DNA of 64,000 bases from the NCBI GenBank assembly GCA_015709715.1, contig CP054184.1, positions 620,001 to 684,000 of the forward strand. The letters run 5' to 3'. The notes beneath the pieces were generated by a model. That model did not search any database. It saw nothing but the letters and a program-made list of their open reading frames with translations, and was not told the DNA's origin. Of the stretch, positions 23,688 through 32,685 are shown piece after piece (within the stretch, counting starts at the first letter, position 1; each line of letters opens with the position of its first letter). The position numbers and the translations under genes are program-made. The DNA comes from Nitrospira sp. (lineage in GTDB: Bacteria > Nitrospirota > Nitrospiria > Nitrospirales > Nitrospiraceae).

Positions 23688-25802
23688 TCACTGGCTGCTT
23701 CGAAGTCCGGTTTCCGCACCGGCCTGATCGAGATGGGTGGCGAGGAACCGCTCCATTTCACGAAAGAACGTGACGCGGTCGTCTTGACGGCTGAGGTAAT
23801 GATCGCCGTCTGGCAGTTCGACATATCGCAGGCGGGTGAAACCTGCGTCTCGCAGGGCCTCGACCATCGCGCGGGATTGTTCGACCGGCACGGTCCGATC
23901 CTCCGCCCCGTGCACGATCAGGAGCGGGGTGCGTATCTTGTCAGCGTGATTGACCGGAGACGTGGCCTTCAGCCGATCGCGATCGGACCACCAGGCGCCT
24001 AACTGCCGCTCTGATCCCAGCTCATACCCTAAAAACTGCCGTTTGTCTTTCAGTAGCGAGCGGAGGTCCGACACTCCAGCAAAGCTCACCGCGCAACGGT
24101 ACAAATCCTGTGTCTTGACGACTCCCATCAATGCCGCATAGCCCCCATAACTTCCACCCACGATACAGATGCGTTCAGGGTCGGCAATTCCCTGCTCGAT
24201 CGCGTATTGCGCGGCATCCGTCAGATCGTCCTGCATTTCGAGACCCCAGCGCTGGAATCCCGCTTGTAAAAACTCCTTGCCGTAACCGCTGGACCCCCTG
24301 AAGTTCACTTGCAGCACGGCCCAGCCGCGACTGGCGAGAAACTGGGTCCAGTAATCAAAATTCAGCACATTTCTACTGGCCGGTCCTCCGTGAGGCAACA
24401 AAATCAACGGCGCGTGCTGCCGTGCCTGCGCCGGACGAGTCACGTACCCATGCAAGACCGTGCCGTCTCTGGCCTTAAGAGTCACCGGGATGGGCTCGAC
24501 CAGTTCATTCGGGCCCAGCTTCGGATACGCATCCATCATCAACGTGAGCCGGTTGAGATCCTCGTCGTACAGATACCATTGAGGAGGTTGGGTCGCATGG
24601 CTGGACACGACGATATGTCGGCGACCATTCCGACTGCTGTCCTGGATGTCATTGATTCGTCCAGGAAGGGCCAGATCGACCCTGGTCTGCAGTGCTTTCG
24701 CATCAGGATTCCAATAGAGACTGGCCGATTCGTCTAGGCGACTGTGAACACCCACAACGTGTTTGAGCCAGGACGAATAGATGAGACCGCCCTCGATGTC
24801 GTACGTGGCATGGGATGCCCGGAGCGTAGGCGGCACCTGCGGGTCAGAAATGTCGATGCTGTAGACTGCGGTTCTTCCGTCCAGAGCTTGCGCGACGAAG
24901 AGCATGTTGGGATCCTCGTCAAATCCCAAAGGCGTGATATCCGGTTCACGTAGTGCGTCATACTTCCGCAACGTCTGCCAGCGATCCTGTCCCACCGGTT
25001 TGACCAAGATGTGGACGATGGTCCCTTCAACGGCCGTTCCCAACCGCACGACCCCCTGTCGGTCCGCCATCCAATACCGCATCCCATAGGTACTCCTCTC
25101 GATCAACTCCCGGCGGCCGGTGTATACATCCAATTTGTAGACATCGGGATAGGTGTGGTGGTCGAGATCGAGTGCGATCAGGACGGATCGGTTGTCCCCG
25201 GGAATCTTGCCGATGACCCTATCCTGCAACTGCGGGAGATATCCCCTGGCAAAAGAGTTATGGTCGCGACTCGGACTGATCAGATCCGTCTTGAGGTTCG
25301 ACCCGTCGCGATTGATGGCGAAGAGGCGCGTCTCCGTCCACCGGAGATTGCTCCACCCATCGTCTGCCCCCACGCCCACCACCAACCGTTCGTCATTGAC
25401 CCAGTCAAACCAGCGAATCGAGTACCGCTTGTTGTCGCTCTCCAAGAGTCTTCGAGCGTCCTTGCCGTCGTAGGTCGTAACCACCAGATAGGTCTTGCCC
25501 GCGGCAGTATTTTGAATGGAGGCGATGTGGGCCCCGGAGGGCGACAACGTCATCCTGCGTACCAGCGGGAGGGACGCAAAGACCTTCAGGGGGATCCGAC
25601 CGGGGGTATCTTCCATAACTTCTACCGGCAGTGGGTCGGAAGTTTGCCGCTCAGGCGTCCGGCAGCCTCCGATGAGCGCGACCGACATGATCACCGTGGC
25701 CGATAGCGCGACGACCCGCACTGACCGGAGTGACCGGACAAGGGTCGACGGCCAACAGTGGCGTCGATCGGTGGCCGCTACGGAAAACGGACGACTCGGC
25801 AT
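23688..25802 (-). CDS. S9-family (prolyl oligopeptidase-type) serine peptidase, lipoprotein
   Basis: 704 residues from the ATG at 25802, which has AGGAGGG seven bases upstream; the frame runs further but the added residues are implausible. A hydrophobic segment ends in LIGGC, a lipobox at about aa 46, so the protein is probably membrane-anchored outside the cytoplasm. Residues about 60-430 form a beta-propeller-like region; the C-terminal alpha/beta-hydrolase domain has HGGPASR, the nucleophile GGSYGGYAAL (Ser about 551), Asp in HGAEDRTVP (about 635) and His in PDGDHYLS (about 669). It cleaves peptides; a role in processing the siderophore or its ferric form is possible but only suggested by position. 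Confidence 0.88.
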   Translation of the reverse strand: MPSRPFSVAATDRRHCWPSTLVRSLRSVRVVALSATVIMSVALIGGCRTPERQTSDPLPVEVMEDTPGRIPLKVFASLPLVRRMTLSPSGAHIASIQNTAAGKTYLVVTTYDGKDARRLLESDNKRYSIRWFDWVNDERLVVGVGADDGWSNLRWTETRLFAINRDGSNLKTDLISPSRDHNSFARGYLPQLQDRVIGKIPGDNRSVLIALDLDHHTYPDVYKLDVYTGRRELIERSTYGMRYWMADRQGVVRLGTAVEGTIVHILVKPVGQDRWQTLRKYDALREPDITPLGFDEDPNMLFVAQALDGRTAVYSIDISDPQVPPTLRASHATYDIEGGLIYSSWLKHVVGVHSRLDESASLYWNPDAKALQTRVDLALPGRINDIQDSSRNGRRHIVVSSHATQPPQWYLYDEDLNRLTLMMDAYPKLGPNELVEPIPVTLKARDGTVLHGYVTRPAQARQHAPLILLPHGGPASRNVLNFDYWTQFLASRGWAVLQVNFRGSSGYGKEFLQAGFQRWGLEMQDDLTDAAQYAIEQGIADPERICIVGGSYGGYAALMGVVKTQDLYRCAVSFAGVSDLRSLLKDKRQFLGYELGSERQLGAWWSDRDRLKATSPVNHADKIRTPLLIVHGAEDRTVPVEQSRAMVEALRDAGFTRLRYVELPDGDHYLSRQDDRVTFFREMERFLATHLDQAGAETGLRSSQ

Positions 25803-26010
25803 GGCAGGCCCTCCTGAGACTGGGGAGACAGTATGGAGCGCGAGAGAAAACCCAGTGTAGGAAGGGACTAGAAAACGGTCAATCGCACGACCAAATCCTG
25901 CAACAGGGAGACCGGAACAGACCAGCACCATCCACACTTTCAATCAGTTAAGATTTTTTTCATTTTCGGGTGTTGGACGGGCCCACTCATACGTCTTGTT
26001 AATAGGGTAC

Positions 26011-26024
26011 TCGGAATATTCCGA
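26011..26024. promoter_or_regulatory. perfect 14-bp palindrome upstream of exbB-exbD-tonB
   Basis: TCGGAATATTCCGA is a perfect palindrome 47 bp before the GTG start of exbB and just after an AT-rich stretch with TTGGAC (25973-25978) and TTGTTAAT. A dimeric repressor or activator site is likely. It differs from the Fur consensus, and I did not notice another copy in this window. Confidence 0.45.
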
Positions 26025-26070
26025 CGCCCTCGTATTCTTCTGCTTATCCGGCACAGAAAGGGATCGTTCG

Positions 26071-26496
26071 GTGGAGAGTCTCAAAGGCTTCGTTGATTAC
26101 GGGATCATCGGGCTCCTCTTGGCCCTCAGTGTATGGGCCGTGGCGGTGGCCGTAGAGCGATGGGTGTTCTATCGCCGCATCGACGTTCGACGATACCGAT
26201 CCGAACAGGAATTCGAAGTGGCCCTCACGAAACGGTTGGTCGTGATCGGAACCGTGGCGGCGAACGCCCCCTACATTGGCCTGCTGGGAACGGTGCTCGG
26301 CATCATGTTGACGTTCCACACGATGGGGTCGTCCGGCACCATGGCGGTTCAGACCATCATGGTCGGCCTGAGCTTGGCGCTCAAGGCCACCGCCGTCGGT
26401 CTGTTGGTCGCGATCCCCTGCGTCGTGCTCAACAACGTGCTCCGTCGGCGGGTCACGGAATTGATCACCCAGTTCAAGATTCAACATGGGGCGTGA
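26071..26496 (+). CDS. exbB: ExbB-type proton channel subunit
   Basis: 141 residues from the GTG at 26071 (AAAGGGA nine bases upstream). An in-frame ATG at 25996 would add residues across the palindromic operator and is disfavoured. Membrane helices: GIIGLLLALSVWAVAVAVER (TM1), APYIGLLGTVLGIMLTFHTM and LKATAVGLLVAIPCVVLNNV, the MotA/TolQ/ExbB pattern with the conserved GLLGTVxG motif. Short form common in dedicated TonB systems. It forms the proton-driven motor with ExbD and energises TonB. It overlaps exbD by 11 bp. Confidence 0.9.
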   Translation: MESLKGFVDYGIIGLLLALSVWAVAVAVERWVFYRRIDVRRYRSEQEFEVALTKRLVVIGTVAANAPYIGLLGTVLGIMLTFHTMGSSGTMAVQTIMVGLSLALKATAVGLLVAIPCVVLNNVLRRRVTELITQFKIQHGA

Positions 26497-26860
26497 GCTG
26501 GATCAAATCAATGTGATCCCGCTGGTGGACGTGATGCTCGTCCTGCTGGTCATCGTCTTGACCACGGCCACGTTCATTACCACGGGGCAGGTACCCGTTC
26601 AGTTGGCGAAGGCGCAGGCCGCCTCGGACCGCAAGGACGTCCCGCTCGTCGTCACCTTGACGGCTGAAGGGACGGTCTTCATGAACGATCAGCCCGTTCC
26701 GCCGGAGGGATTGCGCAGCCTGCTCAATCCACACCCGCGGGAATCATCCGTGCTGGTGCGCGCCGATCGAGTGACGGTCCTGGATCGGTTCGTCACCATC
26801 GTGGATGAGATCCGAGGCCTAGGCTTTCAGCAAGTCAATCTGGAGGTGGTCCGCACATGA
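26486..26860 (+). CDS. exbD: ExbD-type motor subunit
   Basis: 124 residues. A short cytoplasmic N-terminus leads to the single membrane helix INVIPLVDVMLVLLVIVLTT, with the essential Asp (LVD, about aa 15) of ExbD/TolR. The periplasmic part has VVTLTAEGTVFMNDQPV and a C-terminal VDEIRGLGFQQVNLEV. It couples proton flow to TonB. It overlaps exbB at its start and shares an ATGA with tonB at its end, so all three are one translationally coupled unit. Confidence 0.92.
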   Translation: MGRELDQINVIPLVDVMLVLLVIVLTTATFITTGQVPVQLAKAQAASDRKDVPLVVTLTAEGTVFMNDQPVPPEGLRSLLNPHPRESSVLVRADRVTVLDRFVTIVDEIRGLGFQQVNLEVVRT

Positions 26861-27915
26861 GCCTGGCGCTGCCATTGGACTCGTCACAACGCCAGCGGGC
26901 CTCCCTCTGCTGGGCTTTTTCCATGTCGTTCCACGGCCTGCTCGTCGGCATGGCCGCCGTGCTGCTCACGGAAATACCACCTCCACCTCCGCCCACCTTC
27001 AAGTGGGACGTGGCGGTCGTGCAATCGCCGCCTCCTCCTGCGGCGGAACCGGCGCCCCCGCCGCCCGTCGAGTCGCAGCCGCCGCCGACGCCTCAGCCGG
27101 TCACACCACCGAAGCCCAAACAGGTGCCGGTCGCCAAGGCTCAGCCCGTCGTTCGGCAGGTGCAAGCGGTTCAGCAACCGCAACCGATTCAGCAGGTCCA
27201 GCCCATCCTGGAAACTGTGCCGATGCAGACCGCCGTGCCGGTGCACACCGCCCAGGCCGTTCAACAGGTCACCACCCAGCGGGTCGAAGCCGTCACCCAG
27301 ACGGTCCAGGAAACCGTCAGCCCCACACCCGAAGTGACGCAGACGGTCGTGGAAAGCACCACGGTCGTCGAGGAAACGGCTCCCGCCGTACAGCACTCGG
27401 CACCCCAGGCCGTAGCCTCAGCCGAACCGGTCACCAGGCAAGCCGAGGTCGCCACGCAGGTCGCGGCGGTGGTGAGCGACGTTCCGGCAGTGGAATCGGC
27501 CCCCGCTCCGATTGAGGCCCCGCAGCAGGTCCAACAGGCGATCGTGCAACGGCCGGTCCAAACCGTGCAGCAGCGGGTCGTGCAGCAGCGGGCAGTACAA
27601 TCGCGACCGGGGGAACGCCCCGACTACGGCTGGCTGTCTCAGGCTCTTTGGTCCTCGGTCGATCAACGCAAGCGTTACCCCGCCGAAGCCAAGCGGAACC
27701 ACTGGGAAGGCCGCGTGATCCTTCGCCTCACGATCGAGCAACGCGGCGCGGCGGTCCATTTGCTCGATTTGGCGCTGGAAGAGAGTTCCGGCCATTCGGT
27801 GCTGGATCGCCATACGCTCGACATGGTGCGCAATGCCTTTCCCCTCAAGGTCAAACATCAATTGGCGCAATCGAAACTGCAGCTCGATCTTCCGTTTTCA
27901 TACCGTATGGAATAA
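26857..27915 (+). CDS. tonB: TonB energy transducer (second copy)
   Basis: 352 residues. N-terminal anchor FSMSFHGLLVGMAAVLLTEI (about aa 19-38), then an unusually long Pro-rich followed by Gln/Val/Thr-rich spacer (about aa 45-250; PPPPAAEPAPPPPVESQPPP, then many VQQ/VTQT units), and a C-terminal TonB domain with DYGWLSQALWSSVDQRKRYP, WEGRVILRLTIEQ and LPFSYRME. The spacer is long enough to span the periplasm. ATGA overlap with exbD. It is related to, but clearly different from, the TonB at 10.4 kb; the two may serve different receptors. Confidence 0.9.
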   Translation: MSLALPLDSSQRQRASLCWAFSMSFHGLLVGMAAVLLTEIPPPPPPTFKWDVAVVQSPPPPAAEPAPPPPVESQPPPTPQPVTPPKPKQVPVAKAQPVVRQVQAVQQPQPIQQVQPILETVPMQTAVPVHTAQAVQQVTTQRVEAVTQTVQETVSPTPEVTQTVVESTTVVEETAPAVQHSAPQAVASAEPVTRQAEVATQVAAVVSDVPAVESAPAPIEAPQQVQQAIVQRPVQTVQQRVVQQRAVQSRPGERPDYGWLSQALWSSVDQRKRYPAEAKRNHWEGRVILRLTIEQRGAAVHLLDLALEESSGHSVLDRHTLDMVRNAFPLKVKHQLAQSKLQLDLPFSYRME

Positions 27916-27948
27916 TCACTCTTCTCGACCGACCTATCGGAGGTACCT

Positions 27949-28398
27949 ATGTTGTCACGCCGTCATTTGCTACAATCGGCCTTTGCTGTCACCGCCGCCG
28001 TCGCCTACTGCTGGGGCGCACCGTCCGCCTCTGCGCAGCAGAACGGCGACAAACCTTTCCATGCCCTCGTGACTGACGCGAAGGACATGCAGACCGATCT
28101 GAAAAACGTGCTGTTCTATTGGGAAGAGAAGGTCAGCGAAACGTCGTTTATTCCCCATGAATTGAAGCATCTTCCGGTCAAGCGCGGGACCGCCACCGTG
28201 AATATCAAGTTCGACGGCGTGAAGCAGGTCGAGGTGACGCCCGGAGCGGACAAGGCGCCGCCCACGCTCCACATCACGCTGACGAACGGCAAGACGGGCG
28301 ACTTTCCGCTCGCGATCGACGGAAGCTTCAAGGGGGAGTCGGACTTCGGTCAGGTGGAACTGCCCGTTCAGGGGTTAAAAAAACTCGAATTCAAATAG
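27949..28398 (+). CDS. Tat-type exported protein, function unknown
   Basis: 149 residues. The N-terminus MLSRRHLLQSAFAVTAAVAY has a twin-arginine motif (SRRHLLQ) and a signal ending SASAQ. The mature domain of about 115 residues (HALVTDAKDMQTDLKNVLFY; HLPVKRGTATVNIKFDGVKQ) looks beta-rich and contains no cysteine. GGAGG precedes the start. It lies between tonB and the RND genes on the same strand, suggesting a periplasmic role in this iron system. I do not recognise the family. Confidence 0.7.
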   Translation: MLSRRHLLQSAFAVTAAVAYCWGAPSASAQQNGDKPFHALVTDAKDMQTDLKNVLFYWEEKVSETSFIPHELKHLPVKRGTATVNIKFDGVKQVEVTPGADKAPPTLHITLTNGKTGDFPLAIDGSFKGESDFGQVELPVQGLKKLEFK

Positions 28399-28469
28399 GC
28401 GGTTTCCGCCACGCCTGAACGAGTCTGTCGCCGCCGGTCCGGAGGATCAGGAGCGCCGCACTACCTCTC

Positions 28470-29549
28470 ATGATTCCTCGTCGCACCACCTACCTGCTGC
28501 TCCTCGCGTTGGCGGCGATCTCCGCGGCATATGCTGTGAAATGGACCGGCCTCACGCCGGTCCCCGCCTCGGGCGTGTCCGGCACCCCGCTCACGGGCAC
28601 GGCCGTCGTGCTCGCTCCGGTCACGATCGACCGCATCCGGCACACCATCCGGGCGGTCGGAACCCTGCGCGCCAACGAAAGCATCATGGTTCGCCCTGAG
28701 ATCGCTGGACGCATCCGGCAGGTCTGGTTTCAAGAAGGGCAAACCGTGGAGAAGGACCAACTGCTGATCGAGTTGGATGATTCGGAACTCCAGGCCGAAT
28801 TGGCGCAAGCTGCCGCGCAACTCAAAGTCAGCCGGCTCACCTATGAGCGGCTCAAGCAGCTCGATCTGGACGGCAAACGGTACGTGCCGAAACAGCAGCT
28901 CGATGAAGTGGCCGGCGCCCTGCAGGTCTCCCAAGCCAACCACACCCTCTATGCGACCAGACTGGCCAAGACGAAAATTCGCGCCCCCTTCTCCGGCATC
29001 ACCGGTATCCGTCGCGTCTCACCGGGCGATTTCGTCGGCACGGGTCTCGACCTCGTGAACCTGGAAGACCTCGCCCAGCTCAAGATCGACTTCAAGGTAC
29101 CGGAAACGCTGTTGCGCCATCTGGCGCCGGGCCAACCCATCGAGTTGACCACGGATGCCTACCCAGGCGAGACCTTCCACGGCACCGTCTACGTGATCGA
29201 TCCGCAGGTCGAGATGACCACCAGATCCGTGCAGGTGCGCGCCCGCATTCCCAATCCGCAACAGCGTCTCCGTCCCGGCATGTTCGCCCAGGTCCTCCTC
29301 ACGTTCGGTGAGGAAGAACGTGCGCTGCTGATTCCCGAAGAGGCCGTCATGCCGAAGCAGAACAAGACCTACGTCTACCTGGCGCGGGAGGGCACGGCAC
29401 AACAACGGGAAATCACGCTGGGCACACGCACCAGAGGCTTCGTCCAGGTCCTCAGCGGACTCACGGAACAGGATACGGTCATCCGAGTCGGACACCACAA
29501 GCTGCAGGAGGGCGATCCGATCGTCGCCTTGACGGAGCCCGCTCGCTGA
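28470..29549 (+). CDS. RND efflux periplasmic adaptor (membrane fusion protein)
   Basis: 359 residues. An N-terminal membrane anchor (TYLLLLALAAISAAYAVKWT) is followed by the HlyD/AcrA plan: lipoyl half-motif VRPEIAGRIRQVWFQEGQTV, a short alpha-helical hairpin (about aa 100-150), second lipoyl half IRAPFSGITGIRRVSPGDFV, then beta-barrel and membrane-proximal domains (IPEEAVMPKQNKTYVYL). It links the RND permease to an outer-membrane channel. The permease follows 19 bp later. No TolC-type gene is in the window. Located between the iron-uptake genes and the NRPS genes, so siderophore export is a reasonable guess. Confidence 0.9.
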   Translation: MIPRRTTYLLLLALAAISAAYAVKWTGLTPVPASGVSGTPLTGTAVVLAPVTIDRIRHTIRAVGTLRANESIMVRPEIAGRIRQVWFQEGQTVEKDQLLIELDDSELQAELAQAAAQLKVSRLTYERLKQLDLDGKRYVPKQQLDEVAGALQVSQANHTLYATRLAKTKIRAPFSGITGIRRVSPGDFVGTGLDLVNLEDLAQLKIDFKVPETLLRHLAPGQPIELTTDAYPGETFHGTVYVIDPQVEMTTRSVQVRARIPNPQQRLRPGMFAQVLLTFGEEERALLIPEEAVMPKQNKTYVYLAREGTAQQREITLGTRTRGFVQVLSGLTEQDTVIRVGHHKLQEGDPIVALTEPAR

Positions 29550-29568
29550 CGCCCCACGGCACACACGC

Positions 29569-32500
29569 ATGAGACTGTCCGCCCTCTCCATCGAGCGTCC
29601 GGTCCTCGCCACCGTCGCGACGCTCCTCCTGATGTTGTTCGGCGTCTTATCCTTTTCGCGCCTGCCGGTGCGTGAGTACCCGGACATCACCTTTCCCATC
29701 GTCTCAGTCCTCACCGTCTACCCGAGCGCCGACGCCCAACTGGTTGAAACGGACATCACATCCGTGTTGGAGGACGCGCTCAGCGGCGTTGAGGGGCTCC
29801 GTACCCTGCGCTCGACCAGCCGCGAAGGGTTGTCCACCATCGGGCTCGAATTCGCGCTGTCGCGCAATCTGGATGCGGCGGCCAACGACGTGCGCGATCG
29901 TGTCGCCCGGGTGCAGCACCTGCTGCCGCAAGGCATCGAAGCGCCCCTGGTCATGAAGGAGGACAGCGAATCCGACGGGATCATGTGGCTTGCCGTGATC
30001 AGCGACCGTCACAGCGAGTTGGATATCACCGACTTCGCCCAACGTCAGCTGAAAGACCGGCTCGCGCCGCTGCCCGGCGTCTCCAGCGTGGTCCTCGACG
30101 GAGAGCGCCGGTATGCAATGCGCATCTGGTTGGACCCGGATCGGCTCGCCTCACGGCTCCTCACCGTGCAAGACGTCGAAGATGCCCTGCGGACACAGAA
30201 CGTCTCCATGCCCACCGGCCGCATCGAGAGCACCCAGCGGGAGTTCAGTGTGCGGATGGGCGGCGGGTTGGAGCGCCCGGAGCAGTTCAATCAGTTGATT
30301 TTGGCCTATCGTGACGGCTACCCGGTCCGCCTGCAGGACGTGGGGCTCGCCGAAATCGCCGCGGAAGACGAGCGGAAGTTGGTGCGCGTCAACGGCAAAC
30401 CGGCCATCGGGCTGGGCATCATGAAACAGTCGAAGGCGAATACGCTGGAGACCGCCCGCGCCGTCAAACGCACTCTCCCCTCTTTGGAAGCATTGCTCCC
30501 CGAAGGGATGCAGCTCGTCACCGCCTTCGACAGCTCGATCTACATCGAACGGTCACTGCACGAAGTGTACGAAGCCGTCGCACTGTCCGTGATCCTCGTC
30601 GTGCTGGTCGTGTTCCTGTTCTTGCGGAGCGCCCGGGCTACGCTGATCCCCACCGTCGCCATTCCCGGCTCGATTCTGGGCACCTTCGTCCTGATGCAAG
30701 CGACCGGCAGTTCGATCAACACGATCACATTGCTGGGCTTCGTGTTGGCCATCGGCCTGGTCGTGGACGACGCGATCGTCGTGGTGGAAAATGTCTACCG
30801 GCGCATCGAACAGGGCTTGAGCCCCACGGAAGCCGCCCTCGAAGGGAGCCGGGAAATCGGGTTCGCCGTGATCTCGACGACATTGACGCTCGCGGCGGTC
30901 TTCTTTCCGATCATCTTTCTCCCTGGTATCGTCGGCCGTCTGTTCTCCGAGTTGGGAATCGCCGTCGCCGGTTCCGTGCTGCTGTCGGGGTTCATCGCCC
31001 TGACCCTCACGCCGGCCATGTGCGCCCGCCTGTTGAGTCGAACCGTCGTCGCCGGCTCGCCGTCAGCGGGGTCAGCGTTGGATAGTTCCGCCTGGCTGCA
31101 ATGGCTCACTCGGCGCTATCGCGCAGCCTTGGAGACGGCCCTGCAGTGGCCCTCTTCGGTGCTGCTTGCAGCCCTTGCCTCCTTGGCCGTAAGCGGTCTG
31201 CTGCTCTGGGTCCTTCCGAGCGAACTGGCGCCCCTGGAAGATACCGGCTGGTTCGCGATCCACGTCAACACCCCGGAGGGGTCCACCCTCGACTACACGG
31301 ACCGTTATGCCAAGGACACTGAGAGGACGGCCGCACGCATTCCGGAGATGGATTCCTACTACACCGTGGTCGCGCGAGGTTGGCGCCCGACGCAGGTGAC
31401 CCGCGCCGTCACCTGGGTGACGCTGAAGGACTGGTCCGATCGCGACCGGGTGCAGCGAGAGATCGTCGAGGAGGTGGAACCGGCCTTGTCGGCCATTCCC
31501 GGCGCCAGCGTCTTTGCGCTGAACCCACCGCCTTTCAACCAGGAAGACAGTAAGACGCCGGTGCAACTGGTGGTCCGCGGCCCGGCCTACGATGTCTTGG
31601 ACAAGATCATGACGCAGGTCCGCCATGACACGGTGAACCATCCGGCGTTGGTGAACATCGAGAGCGACCTTGACCTCAACAAGCCCGAGTTGCGAGTCGA
31701 CATCAACCGGGACAAGGCCGCCGACCTCGGCATCCCAGTCGAGACGATCGGCCGGACATTGGAAGTCTTCCTGGGCGGACGGAAAGCCTCCATGTTCATG
31801 CGCGAGGGGAAGGAATTTCCCGTCATCATCCAGACGCAGCCTCACCACCGTGGAACCAAATCGGATATCGACCGCCTTCACGTCCGCGGGACCCAGGGCG
31901 ATTTGATTCCGCTCAGCAACCTCGTCTCATTGAGCGAGACCGTCGCCCCGAAACAGCTCAATCACTACGAAAAGCTGCGCGCCGCCACGATCAGCGCCGG
32001 GGTCGGTCCCGGCTCCACCCTCAGCCAATCGGTGGAGTCATTGGAGCAGATTATCCGCACACACCTCCCCCCCGGTGCCAGCATCAGTTACGCAGGCGAA
32101 ACCAAAGAGTTCAAGGAGTCGTCCGGCAACCTGCACTTCACCTTCGTGTTGGCCCTGCTGGTCGTCTATCTCATCCTGGCCGCGCAGTTCGAGAGCTTCC
32201 GCCACCCGATCACCGTCCTCGTGTCGGTGCCGCCGGCTCTGGCCGGCGCGTTGCTGGCCCTGTTGCTGTTTCGAGGAACGTTGAACATCTACAGCGAAAT
32301 CGGCTTGATGATCCTGATCGGGCTCGTCACGAAGAACGCCATCCTCATTGTCGAGTTTGCCAATCAGCTGCGACAGGACGGCCGTCCGACTCAGGTTGCC
32401 ATCGTCGAAGCCGCAGCCTTGCGCCTGCGTCCCATCATCATGACGACGATGTCCACCATCCTGGCCGCCCTCCCACTGGCGATGGCCACGGGCGCAGGCG

Positions 32501-32685
32501 CAGCCGGGCGGTGGCACATCGGCCTGGTGGTCATCAACGGCCTCATGCTGTCGACGCTGCTGACCCTGTTCCTGGTGCCGTTGATCTATACGATGTTGGC
32601 CGAGCTGCGTTGGCGAGGTCCCGTGCGGCAGGTGAAGGAAACGGACCGCCCGGAGGTCGTGGCGCTTAAGCCGACGCAGTCCTGA
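29569..32685 (+). CDS. RND-family inner-membrane efflux permease (HAE1 type)
   Basis: 1038 residues, normal length. Begins [20 protein letters not shown] (TM1); proton-relay helix [20 protein letters not shown] with the paired Asp residues; [20 protein letters not shown]; second half ending in the cluster of helices around [20 protein letters not shown]. Two large periplasmic loops as in AcrB/MdtB. A proton-driven exporter of amphiphilic compounds; related RND pumps export or recycle pyoverdine-type siderophores. The last 20 bases overlap convergently with the end of the terminal NRPS gene, joining export and synthesis loci tightly. Confidence 0.92.
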   Translation: MRLSALSIERPVLATVATLLLMLFGVLSFSRLPVREYPDITFPIVSVLTVYPSADAQLVETDITSVLEDALSGVEGLRTLRSTSREGLSTIGLEFALSRNLDAAANDVRDRVARVQHLLPQGIEAPLVMKEDSESDGIMWLAVISDRHSELDITDFAQRQLKDRLAPLPGVSSVVLDGERRYAMRIWLDPDRLASRLLTVQDVEDALRTQNVSMPTGRIESTQREFSVRMGGGLERPEQFNQLILAYRDGYPVRLQDVGLAEIAAEDERKLVRVNGKPAIGLGIMKQSKANTLETARAVKRTLPSLEALLPEGMQLVTAFDSSIYIERSLHEVYEAVALSVILVVLVVFLFLRSARATLIPTVAIPGSILGTFVLMQATGSSINTITLLGFVLAIGLVVDDAIVVVENVYRRIEQGLSPTEAALEGSREIGFAVISTTLTLAAVFFPIIFLPGIVGRLFSELGIAVAGSVLLSGFIALTLTPAMCARLLSRTVVAGSPSAGSALDSSAWLQWLTRRYRAALETALQWPSSVLLAALASLAVSGLLLWVLPSELAPLEDTGWFAIHVNTPEGSTLDYTDRYAKDTERTAARIPEMDSYYTVVARGWRPTQVTRAVTWVTLKDWSDRDRVQREIVEEVEPALSAIPGASVFALNPPPFNQEDSKTPVQLVVRGPAYDVLDKIMTQVRHDTVNHPALVNIESDLDLNKPELRVDINRDKAADLGIPVETIGRTLEVFLGGRKASMFMREGKEFPVIIQTQPHHRGTKSDIDRLHVRGTQGDLIPLSNLVSLSETVAPKQLNHYEKLRAATISAGVGPGSTLSQSVESLEQIIRTHLPPGASISYAGETKEFKESSGNLHFTFVLALLVVYLILAAQFESFRHPITVLVSVPPALAGALLALLLFRGTLNIYSEIGLMILIGLVTKNAILIVEFANQLRQDGRPTQVAIVEAAALRLRPIIMTTMSTILAALPLAMATGAGAAGRWHIGLVVINGLMLSTLLTLFLVPLIYTMLAELRWRGPVRQVKETDRPEVVALKPTQS

